Part shown: positions 13,925 through 21,682 of the stretch, piece after piece
Layout: each line of letters begins with the position of its first letter
How positions within the stretch are numbered: the stretch's first letter is position 1
Virus record (IMG/VR): IMGVR_UViG_3300044855_000244
Coordinates: 1-34,639 of that record
Source: a virus
Length of the DNA: 34,639 bases
Reading direction: 5' to 3' (one strand)
The notes under the pieces: model-generated
Seen by the model: the letters and a program-made list of their open reading frames with translations, nothing else
The model's database searches: none
What the model was told of the DNA's origin: nothing
Made by a program: the position numbers and the translations under genes

Positions 13925-14529
13925 GCCTGAACACAGGCGTCTCGACATCGAACATCGAAATCAGCTCGCCCGCCGAGGAGCCGCTCACGCTCGGCGAGGC
14001 GAAGCTGCATCTTCGCATGGATCACGATGCCGACGACACCCTGATCTCAGGCCTCATCGTCGCCGCTCGCGAGCACGCCGAGGCGTTCTGCCGTCGACCG
14101 CTGGTGACTCGCACCTACCTCGCGACCTTCTCGAGGTTTCCCGATCGGGGCAAGCCGCTATGGCTCCCGATGCCCGGGGTGACGATCGTCTCGAGCGTGA
14201 CCTACACGAACGAGTCCGGCACAAGCGTGGCGATGGTATCCGGCACAGGCTATCGACTCGTGCGAGGCCCGACGCATCATGCGCTCGAGCTTCCGGCGTC
14301 GATCCCGCTCTGGCCTTGGACGGCCTTGCAGAGCGATGCCGTGATCGTCGCGTATACGGCGGGATACGGGTATGCGGGCGATGTGCCTCGAGGGATTCGC
14401 TCGGCGATGCTGCTTCTCGTCGGCCATCTCTACGAGAATCGCGAGGCGGTCAGCAAGGAAGCCGGTAACGAGTTGCCGATCGGCCTTCAGGCCCTGCTGT
14501 TTCCGTTCCGTTCGGGGGAGGTCAGATGA
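13921..14529 (+). CDS. Head-tail connector (adaptor) protein, gp6-like
   Basis: The N-terminal pattern EEPLTLGEAKLHLRMDHDADD, followed by LISGLIVAAREHAEAFCRRPL, is the hallmark of the HK97 gp6/SPP1 gp15-like connector family, which forms a ring under the portal. The middle is beta-rich (PMPGVTIVSSVTYTNESG), and the C-terminal helix RGIRSAMLLLVGHLYENREAV is also typical. At 202 aa it matches the longer (TIGR02215-like) branch of the family. It overlaps the preceding and following genes by 4 bases each, in keeping with a coupled connector operon. Order relative to head closure, neck and tail terminator genes agrees with lambda-like siphophages. Confidence 0.9.
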   Translation: MSLNTGVSTSNIEISSPAEEPLTLGEAKLHLRMDHDADDTLISGLIVAAREHAEAFCRRPLVTRTYLATFSRFPDRGKPLWLPMPGVTIVSSVTYTNESGTSVAMVSGTGYRLVRGPTHHALELPASIPLWPWTALQSDAVIVAYTAGYGYAGDVPRGIRSAMLLLVGHLYENREAVSKEAGNELPIGLQALLFPFRSGEVR

Positions 14530-14849
14530 GGATCGGTCGACTCAGGAAGCGAGTGCGACTCGAGCGACCGGTGCGTGCGGTCGACGACTACGGCCAGGGC
14601 GTGACGACTTGGGAGCTCGTCAAGTACCTGTGGGCCGAGATATCGCCGATGAGGGGCGACGAGGCGATCCTCGCCCGCGTACCGACCGGCACGGTGTCCC
14701 ATCGCATCACGACCCGATGGACCGGCGAAGTGCCGGACAACGCGTGGCGCATCGTCTTCAACGGCCGCACATTCCAGATCACCGAGCGAACCAACTGGCT
14801 CGAGCGAAACATCATGCTGGACATCATGGCGAAGGAGATCCTCGCATGA
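14526..14849 (+). CDS. Phage head closure protein (head-tail adaptor)
   Basis: At 107 aa it fits the SPP1 gp16-like head closure family. The N-terminus RIGRLRKRVRLERPVRA with DDYGQGVTTWELVKYLWAEI is the typical opening: a short basic strand, then Trp-x-x-x-x-x-x-Trp-Ala. The end is ERNIMLDIMAKEI, after a strand FNGRTFQITERTNW. The protein seals the connector after DNA packaging and provides the tail docking surface. It is preceded by GGGGAGG and overlaps both neighbours by 4 bases. Assignment rests on motif order and the conserved gene order. Confidence 0.9.
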   Translation: MRIGRLRKRVRLERPVRAVDDYGQGVTTWELVKYLWAEISPMRGDEAILARVPTGTVSHRITTRWTGEVPDNAWRIVFNGRTFQITERTNWLERNIMLDIMAKEILA

Positions 14850-15301
14850 ACGGCGTGCCGATCGAAGTGACGCTCCAGGGCGTCGACAAGGTAATCGCCG
14901 CCTTCGACAAGCTCGAGCGCCGCATGCAGCAGAGCATCATCGGCAAGGCAGGTCGTGCCGCGCTCGATGTGGTCGTTCCGATCGCGAAGCAGAACATCGC
15001 TTCGCTTCCGTTCGCCAACCCGCCGAGCAAGAAGAACGTTCGAGGCACGCTCGTGCGATCGGTGCGGAAGAAGACGAGCAACAAGGTCGGAGCGACGATC
15101 GTCACCGCGATGCTCGACTACAAGCGCGGCGGCGTCGTCAAGCTCGCGCACCTGTTCGAGTTCGGATTCAACCATCCCGGCGGCAGTCGAATGCGGGCCC
15201 ATTACATGATGAGCCAGGCATGGGAAACGAAGAATCCTGAAGTGCAGCGCATTCTCGCCGAGCGCATGAAGGCTCTCATAGAGCAGGCGGTCCCGTCATG
15301 A
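14846..15301 (+). CDS. HK97 gp10-like neck/tail completion protein
   Basis: The protein of 151 aa opens with VTLQGVDKVIAAFDKLERRM and GRAALDVVVPIAKQNIA, the pattern of the HK97 gp10 (tail completion or neck) family. In these, a helix with a Leu-x-x-Leu-x-x-Lys repeat precedes a basic beta-sheet. LAHLFEFGFNHPGG and AHYMMSQAWETKNPEV are further family hallmarks (an E-F/Y-G turn, then a P-x-h-M/R-P-A-like region and a final helix). AAGGAG lies 9 bases before the ATG, and the start overlaps the head closure stop. It helps complete the neck and join head to tail. Confidence 0.88.
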   Translation: MNGVPIEVTLQGVDKVIAAFDKLERRMQQSIIGKAGRAALDVVVPIAKQNIASLPFANPPSKKNVRGTLVRSVRKKTSNKVGATIVTAMLDYKRGGVVKLAHLFEFGFNHPGGSRMRAHYMMSQAWETKNPEVQRILAERMKALIEQAVPS

Positions 15302-15717
15302 GCATCGAGATCGAGCTCAGGACGATGATCCTCGAGGATGATGCCGTCGAGGCGCTCGTCGGCACGCGTGTATTCCCGGCGCTTCGGATCGAGGATACGG
15401 CGCTTCCCGCGGTGGTCTACACCACCACACGGAGCGATGCCGAGCAGGCGCTCGCCGAGCAGACCACGCTCAGCAAGTCGACCATCCGCTATGAGTGCAT
15501 CGCGACCTCGCTCGCCGTGTCTCGCCAGGTCGCCGAGGCCGTGCGGCAGTCGATCGCCGGAATCACGGGCACCGTCGGCGACATCGAGCGCGTCGCGGTG
15601 CGATTCATCACGCTCGAGGACAACGCGATAGATCCCTTTGACGGCAGCGGAGATCCGCTGTTCTCGACCTCGATCGAGTTCGAGGTCTTCCACGGCATCC
15701 CATCCATCGGAGTCTGA
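15298..15717 (+). CDS. Tail terminator-type protein (DUF3168-like)
   Basis: This 139-aa protein has the features of DUF3168/gp17-like tail terminators. There is an N-terminal helix (EIELRTMILEDDAVEALV), a GTRVFPALRIEDTALPAVVY segment, then strand-rich repeats and a C-terminal DPLFSTSIEFEVFH. The terminator ring caps the tail tube and sets the junction with the neck. Its position between the gp10-like neck protein and the tail tube gene is exactly as in other long-tailed phages. It overlaps the previous gene by 4 bases and is separated from the next by 2. Confidence 0.88.
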   Translation: MSIEIELRTMILEDDAVEALVGTRVFPALRIEDTALPAVVYTTTRSDAEQALAEQTTLSKSTIRYECIATSLAVSRQVAEAVRQSIAGITGTVGDIERVAVRFITLEDNAIDPFDGSGDPLFSTSIEFEVFHGIPSIGV

Positions 15718-15719
15718 AC

Positions 15720-16124
15720 ATGGCAGCATCACCCTCATACGGCTCAACCCTCTCCATCGGCGGCACCATCGCGGGCGTCAGGTCCATCGACGGCCCGCAG
15801 ATGTCTCGCGAGATGATCGACATCACGGCTCTCGCCGATCCGCACAAGGTCAAGATCCCGGCGCGTCCGAACGGCGGCACGGTCACGGCCGAGATCCTGC
15901 TCGAGTCGGCGCATCACGGAAGCGCTGACGACTGGCTCGGCGCGGGAATCACCACGACCGACGTTCCGTCGCCGATCGCATGCGTCGTCACTTTCCCGTC
16001 CGGCTCATTCTCGTTCGATGCCTTCGTGACCGGCTTCGCGCCGAAGGCGAGCAATGATGAGGCCCTGACCGCGACCATCACCCTCGAGGTCACCGGTCCC
16101 GTCACTTGCGCGGGTGCGTCATGA
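15720..16124 (+). CDS. Major tail tube protein
   Basis: Length (134 aa), location and sequence agree with a siphovirus tail tube protein. It starts with SYGSTLSIGGTIAGVRSIDGP and continues with MIDITALADPHKVKIP, both typical of tube proteins whose first strands describe a target such as Gly-Thr-x-x-Gly-x-I. It ends with SNDEALTATITLEVTGPVT, a final beta strand. It polymerises in hexameric rings around the tape measure. It lacks the C-terminal Ig-like domain found in larger relatives such as lambda gpV. It is followed at once, with an ATGA overlap, by the tail-assembly chaperone pair. Confidence 0.88.
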   Translation: MAASPSYGSTLSIGGTIAGVRSIDGPQMSREMIDITALADPHKVKIPARPNGGTVTAEILLESAHHGSADDWLGAGITTTDVPSPIACVVTFPSGSFSFDAFVTGFAPKASNDEALTATITLEVTGPVTCAGAS

Positions 16125-16471
16125 ATCGAGAATCGATACTCGCCAAGCGAAGCGTGCGCATCGTCCCGGTCGAGGTCCCGGAATGGAACGACACCGTCTT
16201 CCTCCGGGCCTTGACCGTCGGCGATCGCGACCGGATCGACCAGTTCGTGCACGAGTCGAAGCAGCGCCTCTCGGGATTCCGCTCGCTCGTGCTATCTCTG
16301 TGCCTGTGCGATCAGCACGGCAATCGAGTGTTCACCGACGCGCAGCGAGCCGAGATCGACAGCATCGATGCGGGAATCGCGGAGCGGCTGTTCAACGCCG
16401 CGATGCCGCTCGCAGGCATCTCGGCGGCGGACGCGAAGGAGATCGAGGGAAACTCGAACGCCGGCCCCTGA
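16121..16471 (+). CDS. Tail assembly chaperone, short form (gpG-like)
   Basis: The 116-residue product begins with a strand (SVRIVPVEVPEWNDTVFLRALTV in outline), then a helix (DRIDQFVHESKQ) and FRSLVLSLCLCDQHGNRVF. It ends soon after IDAGIAERLFNAAMPLAGIS. This order (a beta hairpin, then LVLSLCDEDG-like and an E-R-L-F-x-A helix) is common in gpG-like chaperones of siphophages. Such proteins keep the tape-measure protein soluble and recruit the tail tube. Placement between tail tube and tape measure, plus a slippery heptamer 18 bases before its stop codon, makes the assignment firm although no homology search was done. Confidence 0.88.
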   Translation: MNRESILAKRSVRIVPVEVPEWNDTVFLRALTVGDRDRIDQFVHESKQRLSGFRSLVLSLCLCDQHGNRVFTDAQRAEIDSIDAGIAERLFNAAMPLAGISAADAKEIEGNSNAGP

Positions 16472-16770
16472 GAAGGTTCCTGCTCAGGATCGCCGGGCAT
16501 CTCGGCATGACGGTCAGGGACCTCGAGGAAACGATGGACACGACGGAGCTCAACGAGTGGGCAGCGCTTGCGAAGGTCGAGCCGATCGGGCTCGAGCGCA
16601 TCGAGGTGCTGCTTGCCCAACTGTGCTCGCTGGTGTTCAACGCGAACCGCCCGAAGCACGCGAAGCCAGCGACGCCGATCGAATACATGCCGTGGTACGA
16701 CACCGACAGGGATAGCGGATTCGCGGCGAGCGAGATGGCCTTCAGGATGATGGCCAAGAAGGACCGCTGA
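16121..16770 (+). CDS. Tail assembly chaperone, frameshifted long form (gpGT-like), joined 16121-16453 and 16453-16770
   Basis: A -1 shift at the heptamer G GGA AAC converts the short form into a longer protein: 111 codons in the first frame, then 105 codons in the second, 216 aa in total. After the shift the reading continues LERRPLRRFLLRIAGHLG, then MTVRDLEETMDTTELNEWAAL, and ends with EMAFRMMAKKDR. The MTVRDLEETM and ELNEWAAL motifs are typical of the T extension that binds the tape-measure protein in many phages. The second reading frame has no ribosome binding site of its own at its apparent start, which supports expression by frameshifting. Only the ratio of the two products is unknown. 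Confidence 0.88.
16447..16453 (+). promoter_or_regulatory. Programmed -1 ribosomal frameshift slippery site
   Basis: GGGAAAC is read as G GGA AAC in the incoming frame, the canonical X XXY YYZ form, similar to lambda's GGGAAAG in the same place. A potential stem (CCTGAG at 16467-16472 with CTCAGG at 16483-16488) begins 13 bases downstream. The zero-frame stop is at 16469-16471. Confidence 0.9.
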
Positions 16771-16771
16771 T

Positions 16772-17818
16772 ATGGCAACAGTCGGCACGCTATTCGTCAA
16801 CATCGCCGCCAAGACGCAGCCGTTCATCGCGGCGGTGCGTGGCTCGGCCAAGCAGCTCAGGGCGATGGCGACTACGGCATCGTCCGGCGTCGGGTCTTCG
16901 GCGGCGACCTTCGGCACGAAGTACAGCGCGGCGCTTGCCGCCTACGGCCGAACGACCAAGAGCATGTTCACGGGGCAGGCCGCATATTCCGGGTTCTCGA
17001 AGATGAGCGCGGCGATGTTCGCCGTCTCGCCTAGCCTCGGCAAGGCGGGATTCGCGCTCGAGCGCTTCGGCGTGCGAGCGGGCGGCATCGCGAAGAACAT
17101 CGGCGGATCGTTCAAGGGGCTCGCGAACACATTCGGCTTCGGGAGATTGACCGGGCTGCTGAGCCTCGTCGCGGTCGGGACATTCTTCGCCTACATCACG
17201 AAGCTCTCGATCAGCCGATTCGTCGAGTTGCGGAAGCAGCTCTATGACCTGACGCGGCAATGGCGAGTGATCTCCTACGAGGCCGCTCGGGCATTCGCGC
17301 CCGCGATCAAGGCTGTGATGGAGCTGATGAGCATCAAGCTGAAGGAATGGTTTGACTCATCGAACGGATCCTTGCAGGCGATGGCGCAGGGCGCGGTCGT
17401 GGTGGCTGGCCTGTTCTTCCTGGCGGCCGATGCCGTCAAGATGATCTGGAACATCATCACGATCCTCGGTCGTACGATTCTGCTCAACCTCGTGCGACCG
17501 CTGGAGATGATCGAGGCAGCGACCGATGCGGCGGGCCTGACGGACAGCAGCACGAACATGTTTGGGGATGTCGCGAAGGAGTTGGAAGCGGGCATCCTCG
17601 GCGACATCGACGACGTCATTGCTGCGGGCAAGGGAATGGGCACGACATGGGACAAGACGCAGCAGGGCATCATCGATGCCGAGGCTGGACCGGGAGCGGC
17701 GGGCCTGACTGAATCGGGCTATGGCGGAAGCGCACAGCTCATCGACGAGGCGCGACGACAGAACGCGCAGCTGCAAAGGATCGAGAACGCGATTCTCCGC
17801 ACGGGAGGACTGACCTGA
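16772..17818 (+). CDS. Tail tape-measure protein, unusually short (348 aa)
   Basis: The start TVGTLFVNIAAKTQPFIAAV, followed by GSAKQLRAMATT, is the typical opening of a tape-measure protein (a strand, then an x-F-x-x-x-h-x-x-A-x-x-x-L helix). There are Ala/Gly-rich helices, then hydrophobic segments at about 125-150 (GRLTGLLSLVAVGTFFAYI) and 205-235 (AVVVAGLFFLAADAVKMIW). It sits directly behind the chaperone pair. The tape measure sets tail length at about 0.15 nm per residue, so the tail should be near 50 nm, far shorter than in typical siphophages. The C-terminal LQRIENAILRTGG is a short coil. No lysozyme or peptidase domain is fused to it. Confidence 0.85.
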   Translation: MATVGTLFVNIAAKTQPFIAAVRGSAKQLRAMATTASSGVGSSAATFGTKYSAALAAYGRTTKSMFTGQAAYSGFSKMSAAMFAVSPSLGKAGFALERFGVRAGGIAKNIGGSFKGLANTFGFGRLTGLLSLVAVGTFFAYITKLSISRFVELRKQLYDLTRQWRVISYEAARAFAPAIKAVMELMSIKLKEWFDSSNGSLQAMAQGAVVVAGLFFLAADAVKMIWNIITILGRTILLNLVRPLEMIEAATDAAGLTDSSTNMFGDVAKELEAGILGDIDDVIAAGKGMGTTWDKTQQGIIDAEAGPGAAGLTESGYGGSAQLIDEARRQNAQLQRIENAILRTGGLT

Positions 17819-18684
17819 TGGCCGTCGAGATTGTCGAAGACACGCACTCGCAAGCGCTGACCGTCGAATGGGAGGGCGGCACGCAGACCTTCATCCGCAA
17901 GTTTGTCGCGTTCAATCGCGAAGGCGGCACGACCGGATGGTCGACCGACGCGGTCCTGACCGCCCTCGCGGATGCCACCATCGGCGTGCAGGTCGGCGAG
18001 TCGTATCCGCCGGGCGAAACGGCCACGGGCCGATTGGTCTGTCGAAGCATCCAGCTCGAGCCGATTCCCAATGCAACCGCCTACAACGTCACGGCGACCT
18101 ACACATCGCTGCTGCGCTTCGCGGATCAAGGGCCGGTCTTCTGCGAGCCGACCATGACGCCGAGCTCGAAGACCGTCGACATCTACCGGTTGAACGTCGC
18201 GGTGCCGACCGACGGCGATGCGACCGGGACGGCCGACATGGGCGGCGACAAGATCGACGAGGCGGGAAAGCCGTTCCCCTGGCCGATCCGGCAGATGGAG
18301 ATCACCATCGACATCCTGTGGGATGCGACCGACTATTTCCCGGTCTTCGTCGACTTCGCCGAGTACACGAACAAGCGGAACGAAGTCGAGTTCCTCGGCT
18401 TTCCACCAGGCAGCCTTCTCTACCTCGGCCCGAGCTTCGCGCCGAAGCACTTCGGATGGTATGTCTGCTCGCATCGGTTCCTGTGGGACCAGCTCTCGCA
18501 TTGCGAGCAACGGCCGAAGCTCGACATCGACGGGAAGCCGATCACCGACGGGCTAGGGGGAATCGGCAACGCCGCCGAGGTCTATTGGTTCCAGATCTAC
18601 TCGAGCAAGTTTGACTTCTACGACCTGTTCACGGCCGACGAGAAGGACTATCTCGATCGCGCTCCGCCTTCGCCACCCCCATGA
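17818..18684 (+). CDS. Putative tail-tip protein, 288 aa
   Basis: The family is not recognised. The start overlaps the tape-measure stop by one base. It is predicted beta-rich: alternating strands in QALTVEWEGGTQTFIRKFVAF and AYNVTATYTSLLRFA, then a WPIRQMEITIDILWDATDYF segment, and aromatic stretches (VYWFQIYSSKFDFYDLF). Two or three cysteines occur without a metal-binding pattern. The C-terminus ends in a short Pro run. Position just behind the tape measure, where distal tail and tail-associated proteins normally lie, suggests a component of the tail tip that starts tail assembly. This is inference from gene order. Confidence 0.65.
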   Translation: MAVEIVEDTHSQALTVEWEGGTQTFIRKFVAFNREGGTTGWSTDAVLTALADATIGVQVGESYPPGETATGRLVCRSIQLEPIPNATAYNVTATYTSLLRFADQGPVFCEPTMTPSSKTVDIYRLNVAVPTDGDATGTADMGGDKIDEAGKPFPWPIRQMEITIDILWDATDYFPVFVDFAEYTNKRNEVEFLGFPPGSLLYLGPSFAPKHFGWYVCSHRFLWDQLSHCEQRPKLDIDGKPITDGLGGIGNAAEVYWFQIYSSKFDFYDLFTADEKDYLDRAPPSPPP

Positions 18685-19202
18685 GTTTCGACCAACCGAG
18701 AATCTGGAAGGGCAGCGGTCGCCTGTCTGCGGTCGCCTTCAACCGCCAGCAGGCGGCGTCGAAGTTTGTCGGGCAGCAGACATCGCGACTCGAGCGGACG
18801 ATGTCGCACCCAACCCTCGAGACGCCCGGGCGCGGATACCCGTACTTCTTCGCGAGGATCACATCGGCGAGCGCGATCTCCGGCAAGGTCAACCGCTGGT
18901 CCTATGGCTTCGAGGAGATCCGGTACAACACATCCACGAAGGAGTGGGAAGCGGTCGCGCCGATCGGCACGGCTACTGCTCCGGTCGGCCTCAGCGGGAC
19001 GGCGATCTCCGCGATCGAGGGCGGAAACGACGGGGCGGTCGTCATGCCCGGCGTCGAGATCACCAACATCCCGCCGGGCTTCGAGGTGAAGCCGCTCGAG
19101 GTCGGATGCCCCGTCCTGATTCTGACGAGTCGAGCGATGGACGGGACCGTGCAGTTTGTAATCTCCCCGCTACCCAACGCGATCGATGGCGCGTGCGAGT
19201 GA
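18681..19202 (+). CDS. Putative tail-tip or baseplate-type protein, 173 aa
   Basis: No family is recognised. It overlaps the previous gene by 4 bases. The first 45 residues are basic and polar (LSAVAFNRQQAASKFVGQQ). They are followed by a beta-rich domain: FFARITSASAISGKVNRWSY, then RYNTSTKEWEAV and VEITNIPPGFEVKPLEVGC. This 'ITSASAISGKVNRWSY-x-E' layout looks like an OB- or beta-sandwich attachment domain, as is often found in tail-tip proteins of phages, where an Ala-x-Ile-Thr strand opens the domain. Function is inferred from position between another tail-tip gene and the fibre genes. Confidence 0.6.
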   Translation: MSFDQPRIWKGSGRLSAVAFNRQQAASKFVGQQTSRLERTMSHPTLETPGRGYPYFFARITSASAISGKVNRWSYGFEEIRYNTSTKEWEAVAPIGTATAPVGLSGTAISAIEGGNDGAVVMPGVEITNIPPGFEVKPLEVGCPVLILTSRAMDGTVQFVISPLPNAIDGACE

Positions 19203-19214
19203 CCGGAGAACCCA

Positions 19215-19559
19215 TTGGCCGAGCCTCACGACATCACAATCGAGCAGGGCGCGACCTTCTCGCTCGTCGTCGAGTGGCAAGATCCTGACCTGGAGCCGAT
19301 CAACCTGACCGGCTACACGGCCGCCATGCAGATTCGCAAGACTTATGGCGCTCCGATTACCCTGTCGCTCACGAGTTCGAGCGGCATCGCGATCGATGCG
19401 CTCGCCGGGAAGCTGACGATCACGATCTCGTCGACCGCGACCGCGGCGCTCGCCGCGCCCATGCAAGGGGTCTATGACCTCGAAGTGACGAGCGGAGGAG
19501 GCCAGGTCACTCGACTCATCGAGGGCAAGGTGTTCGTCACGCCGGAGGTGACGCGATGA
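19215..19559 (+). CDS. Small tail protein with Ig/BppU-like domain, TTG start
   Basis: The sequence HDITIEQGATFSLVVEW with LTGYTAAMQIRKTYG, and the end GVYDLEVTSGGGQVTRL followed by EGKVFVTPEVTR, is a pattern I know from many phage tail or baseplate proteins. It resembles the N-terminal domain of baseplate upper proteins, a beta-sandwich that anchors fibres. At 114 aa it consists of that domain alone. The TTG start is chosen because GGAG lies 7-8 bases upstream and the next in-frame ATG would remove the first conserved strands. It overlaps the fibre gene by 4 bases, so it probably connects the glycine-rich fibre to the tail tip. Confidence 0.8.
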   Translation: MAEPHDITIEQGATFSLVVEWQDPDLEPINLTGYTAAMQIRKTYGAPITLSLTSSSGIAIDALAGKLTITISSTATAALAAPMQGVYDLEVTSGGGQVTRLIEGKVFVTPEVTR

Positions 19560-21682
19560 GCGACAACATCATCGTCACCCAAGTCGTGAATCGGGTTGTC
19601 GTCGCAACTCCCGGTCCGCAGGGCGCATCGAGCGGAAGCGGCGTCACCGACGGCAACAAGGGCGACATCACGGTATCCGGCACGGGCTCGAGTTGGCAGA
19701 TCAATCCGGGCGCTGTTGGCGCAAGCGAGCTGGCTGCGGGTGCCGTCACGCTCGCGAAGGTCCAGCAGATCTCCAGCGGATCCTTGCTCGGCAACGCGTC
19801 AGGCGTTACGGGGTCGCCATCGGCGCTCACGGTCCAGACGCCATTGGTCTTGAACACATCGACGAATCGACTCGAGATCACGAACGTCGCAAGCGACACG
19901 ATTCAGATGCAGGCGGGCACCGGCTTGACCGGCGGCGGAACCCTCGAGGCGAGTCGGACCTTCACCGTCGACTTCGCGACGAGCGGCTCGGCGACCGCCG
20001 GGAAAGCCGTCGAGGCGACCGACTCGCGACTCTCGAACGCTCGCACGCCGACGACGCACAAGACCTCGCACGCGACCGGCGGCACCGATGCGATCGCCCC
20101 GGCCGACATCGGGGCAGTATCGACATCGTCAACGATCATCTCGGTCAACGATGAAACCTCGACCCTGACCAACTCGCGGCGGCTGGTCGGCGGCGGGGCC
20201 GTGACCCTGAATACATCGACGGCCGGTCAGATTCAGGTCCGCCGCGCCGCCCTGACCGGCGACGTGACGGCGGCGGAGAACAACAACAACCTGACCATCG
20301 CAAACGACGCGGTTACGTTCGCGAAGATGCAGAACATTGCCACCGACAAGTTGCTTGGTCGGGCCACCCCTAGTTCCGGTGACGTCGAGGAGATCGCCTG
20401 CACGGCAGCGGGACGAGCGCTCCTCGACGACGCTGATGCCGCAGCGCAACGCACGACCCTCGGCGCTGCTGCGACATCGCACACCCACGCCGTCGGCGAC
20501 CTGACTGCGGGCAGCGCGACCAGCGGGCAGGTGCTAACGTTCAATGGCACCGCGTGGGCACCGGCGGCACCGACGGGCGGCAGCGGCAGCGTGGCCACCG
20601 ACACGATTTGGGACGCCAAGGGTGATCTCGCGTTCGGCACTACTGCCGACACCGCGGCTCGGTTGGCCGTCGGGGCCAACGGCACGATCCTCGTCGCTGA
20701 CTCCACACCCTCGCAAGGCGCACGGTGGGGTGCAGTCGAGATCCCGACCAAGGCGTTCACGAGCGGCACGAACAACGACGCGACGCCGGACCTGTACGAA
20801 ACCGTCCGGTACACCACGACCACGACCAGCATCACGGTCCCCGCCGGTGCGACCTACATGATGGTCGTCGGTGCGGGCGGCGGTGGTGGCGGTGGCGGCG
20901 CGCAGTTTCAGTTCGACATCGATGCTGCTCGTGCCGGAGGCGGCGGTGGTCAGGGCGGTCAGGGGTGGCTGCACGTCTTCAGACTTGCTGATCTGTCTTC
21001 ACCCTCAACCATTGCCGTCGCGATCGGTGCCGGTGGTGCTGGCGGAGCGGGTGGAGCGTCTGGTGCTGCTTCAGCAAACGGAGGCGCAGGGACCGCTGGC
21101 GGCGACACGACAGTAGACGACGGGTTCGCGTTACTTATCGCGAAGTTTCCCGGCGGCGCAGGCGGAAATGCCGGTACCACTGCACAAGCGGGGGCAGTTT
21201 CGTCAAGCCAACACTTCGGCATTCAAGGCGGGTCTGGTGGTCGCGGCGCACGTTCGACAAACACCGCGTACGCGGGCGGAAACAACCTGTACGGCGGCGG
21301 AGGCGGCGGGGGCGGTGCGGGCCGCACGACCAACAACGGCGATAGCAACTGTGCTGATGGGGGTGCGAGCGGTTTGAACGACGGCTTGTTGCTTCAGTTG
21401 GTCGCAGACAACGCTCGGGGTGCGGCCCGCCCGACTGCATTACAAACGAACGGAACCGCCGGTGCCGCCGGAAGCGGTCTGTTCGGCGGCGGCGGCGGAA
21501 GCGGTGCCACGGGGTACAGAAGCGCAACGGTCGCCGGGAACGGCGGAGATGGTGGTGCCGGTGGTGCGGGAGGCGGCGGTGGTGGCGGTGGAGGGACGTT
21601 GACCGGATGGACTACGGCGGGTTCGCGTGCCGGAAACGGCGGAGCGGGCGGAGCCGGATTCGTGACCCTGAGGTTCTGGTGA
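19556..21682 (+). CDS. Tail fibre / receptor-binding protein with glycine-rich C-terminus, 708 aa
   Basis: The N-terminus (IIVTQVVNRVVVATPGPQG) anchors the fibre. The middle has fibre repeats: GDITVSGTGSSWQINPGAV, LAKVQQISSGSLLGNAS, AAATSHTHAVGDLT (a His-x-His turn), and IWDAKGDLAFGTTADTAARL. From about residue 435 the protein becomes extremely Gly-rich, with runs of six to nine glycines. It contains few aromatic residues and ends in GGAGFVTLRFW. Such Gly-rich regions form polyglycine helix bundles in known phage adhesins, with variable loops that contact the receptor. Codons in the C-terminal part use more GGT, GGA and GCA than the head genes, which suggests separate acquisition. The receptor is unknown. 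Confidence 0.88.
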   Translation: MSDNIIVTQVVNRVVVATPGPQGASSGSGVTDGNKGDITVSGTGSSWQINPGAVGASELAAGAVTLAKVQQISSGSLLGNASGVTGSPSALTVQTPLVLNTSTNRLEITNVASDTIQMQAGTGLTGGGTLEASRTFTVDFATSGSATAGKAVEATDSRLSNARTPTTHKTSHATGGTDAIAPADIGAVSTSSTIISVNDETSTLTNSRRLVGGGAVTLNTSTAGQIQVRRAALTGDVTAAENNNNLTIANDAVTFAKMQNIATDKLLGRATPSSGDVEEIACTAAGRALLDDADAAAQRTTLGAAATSHTHAVGDLTAGSATSGQVLTFNGTAWAPAAPTGGSGSVATDTIWDAKGDLAFGTTADTAARLAVGANGTILVADSTPSQGARWGAVEIPTKAFTSGTNNDATPDLYETVRYTTTTTSITVPAGATYMMVVGAGGGGGGGGAQFQFDIDAARAGGGGGQGGQGWLHVFRLADLSSPSTIAVAIGAGGAGGAGGASGAASANGGAGTAGGDTTVDDGFALLIAKFPGGAGGNAGTTAQAGAVSSSQHFGIQGGSGGRGARSTNTAYAGGNNLYGGGGGGGGAGRTTNNGDSNCADGGASGLNDGLLLQLVADNARGAARPTALQTNGTAGAAGSGLFGGGGGSGATGYRSATVAGNGGDGGAGGAGGGGGGGGGTLTGWTTAGSRAGNGGAGGAGFVTLRFW

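Noticed and set aside
20860-21650. Tandem DNA repeat in the Gly-rich fibre region
   Set aside because: The similarity is due to glycine codons; unit length and codon choice vary, so it is a protein composition effect rather than a DNA repeat element.
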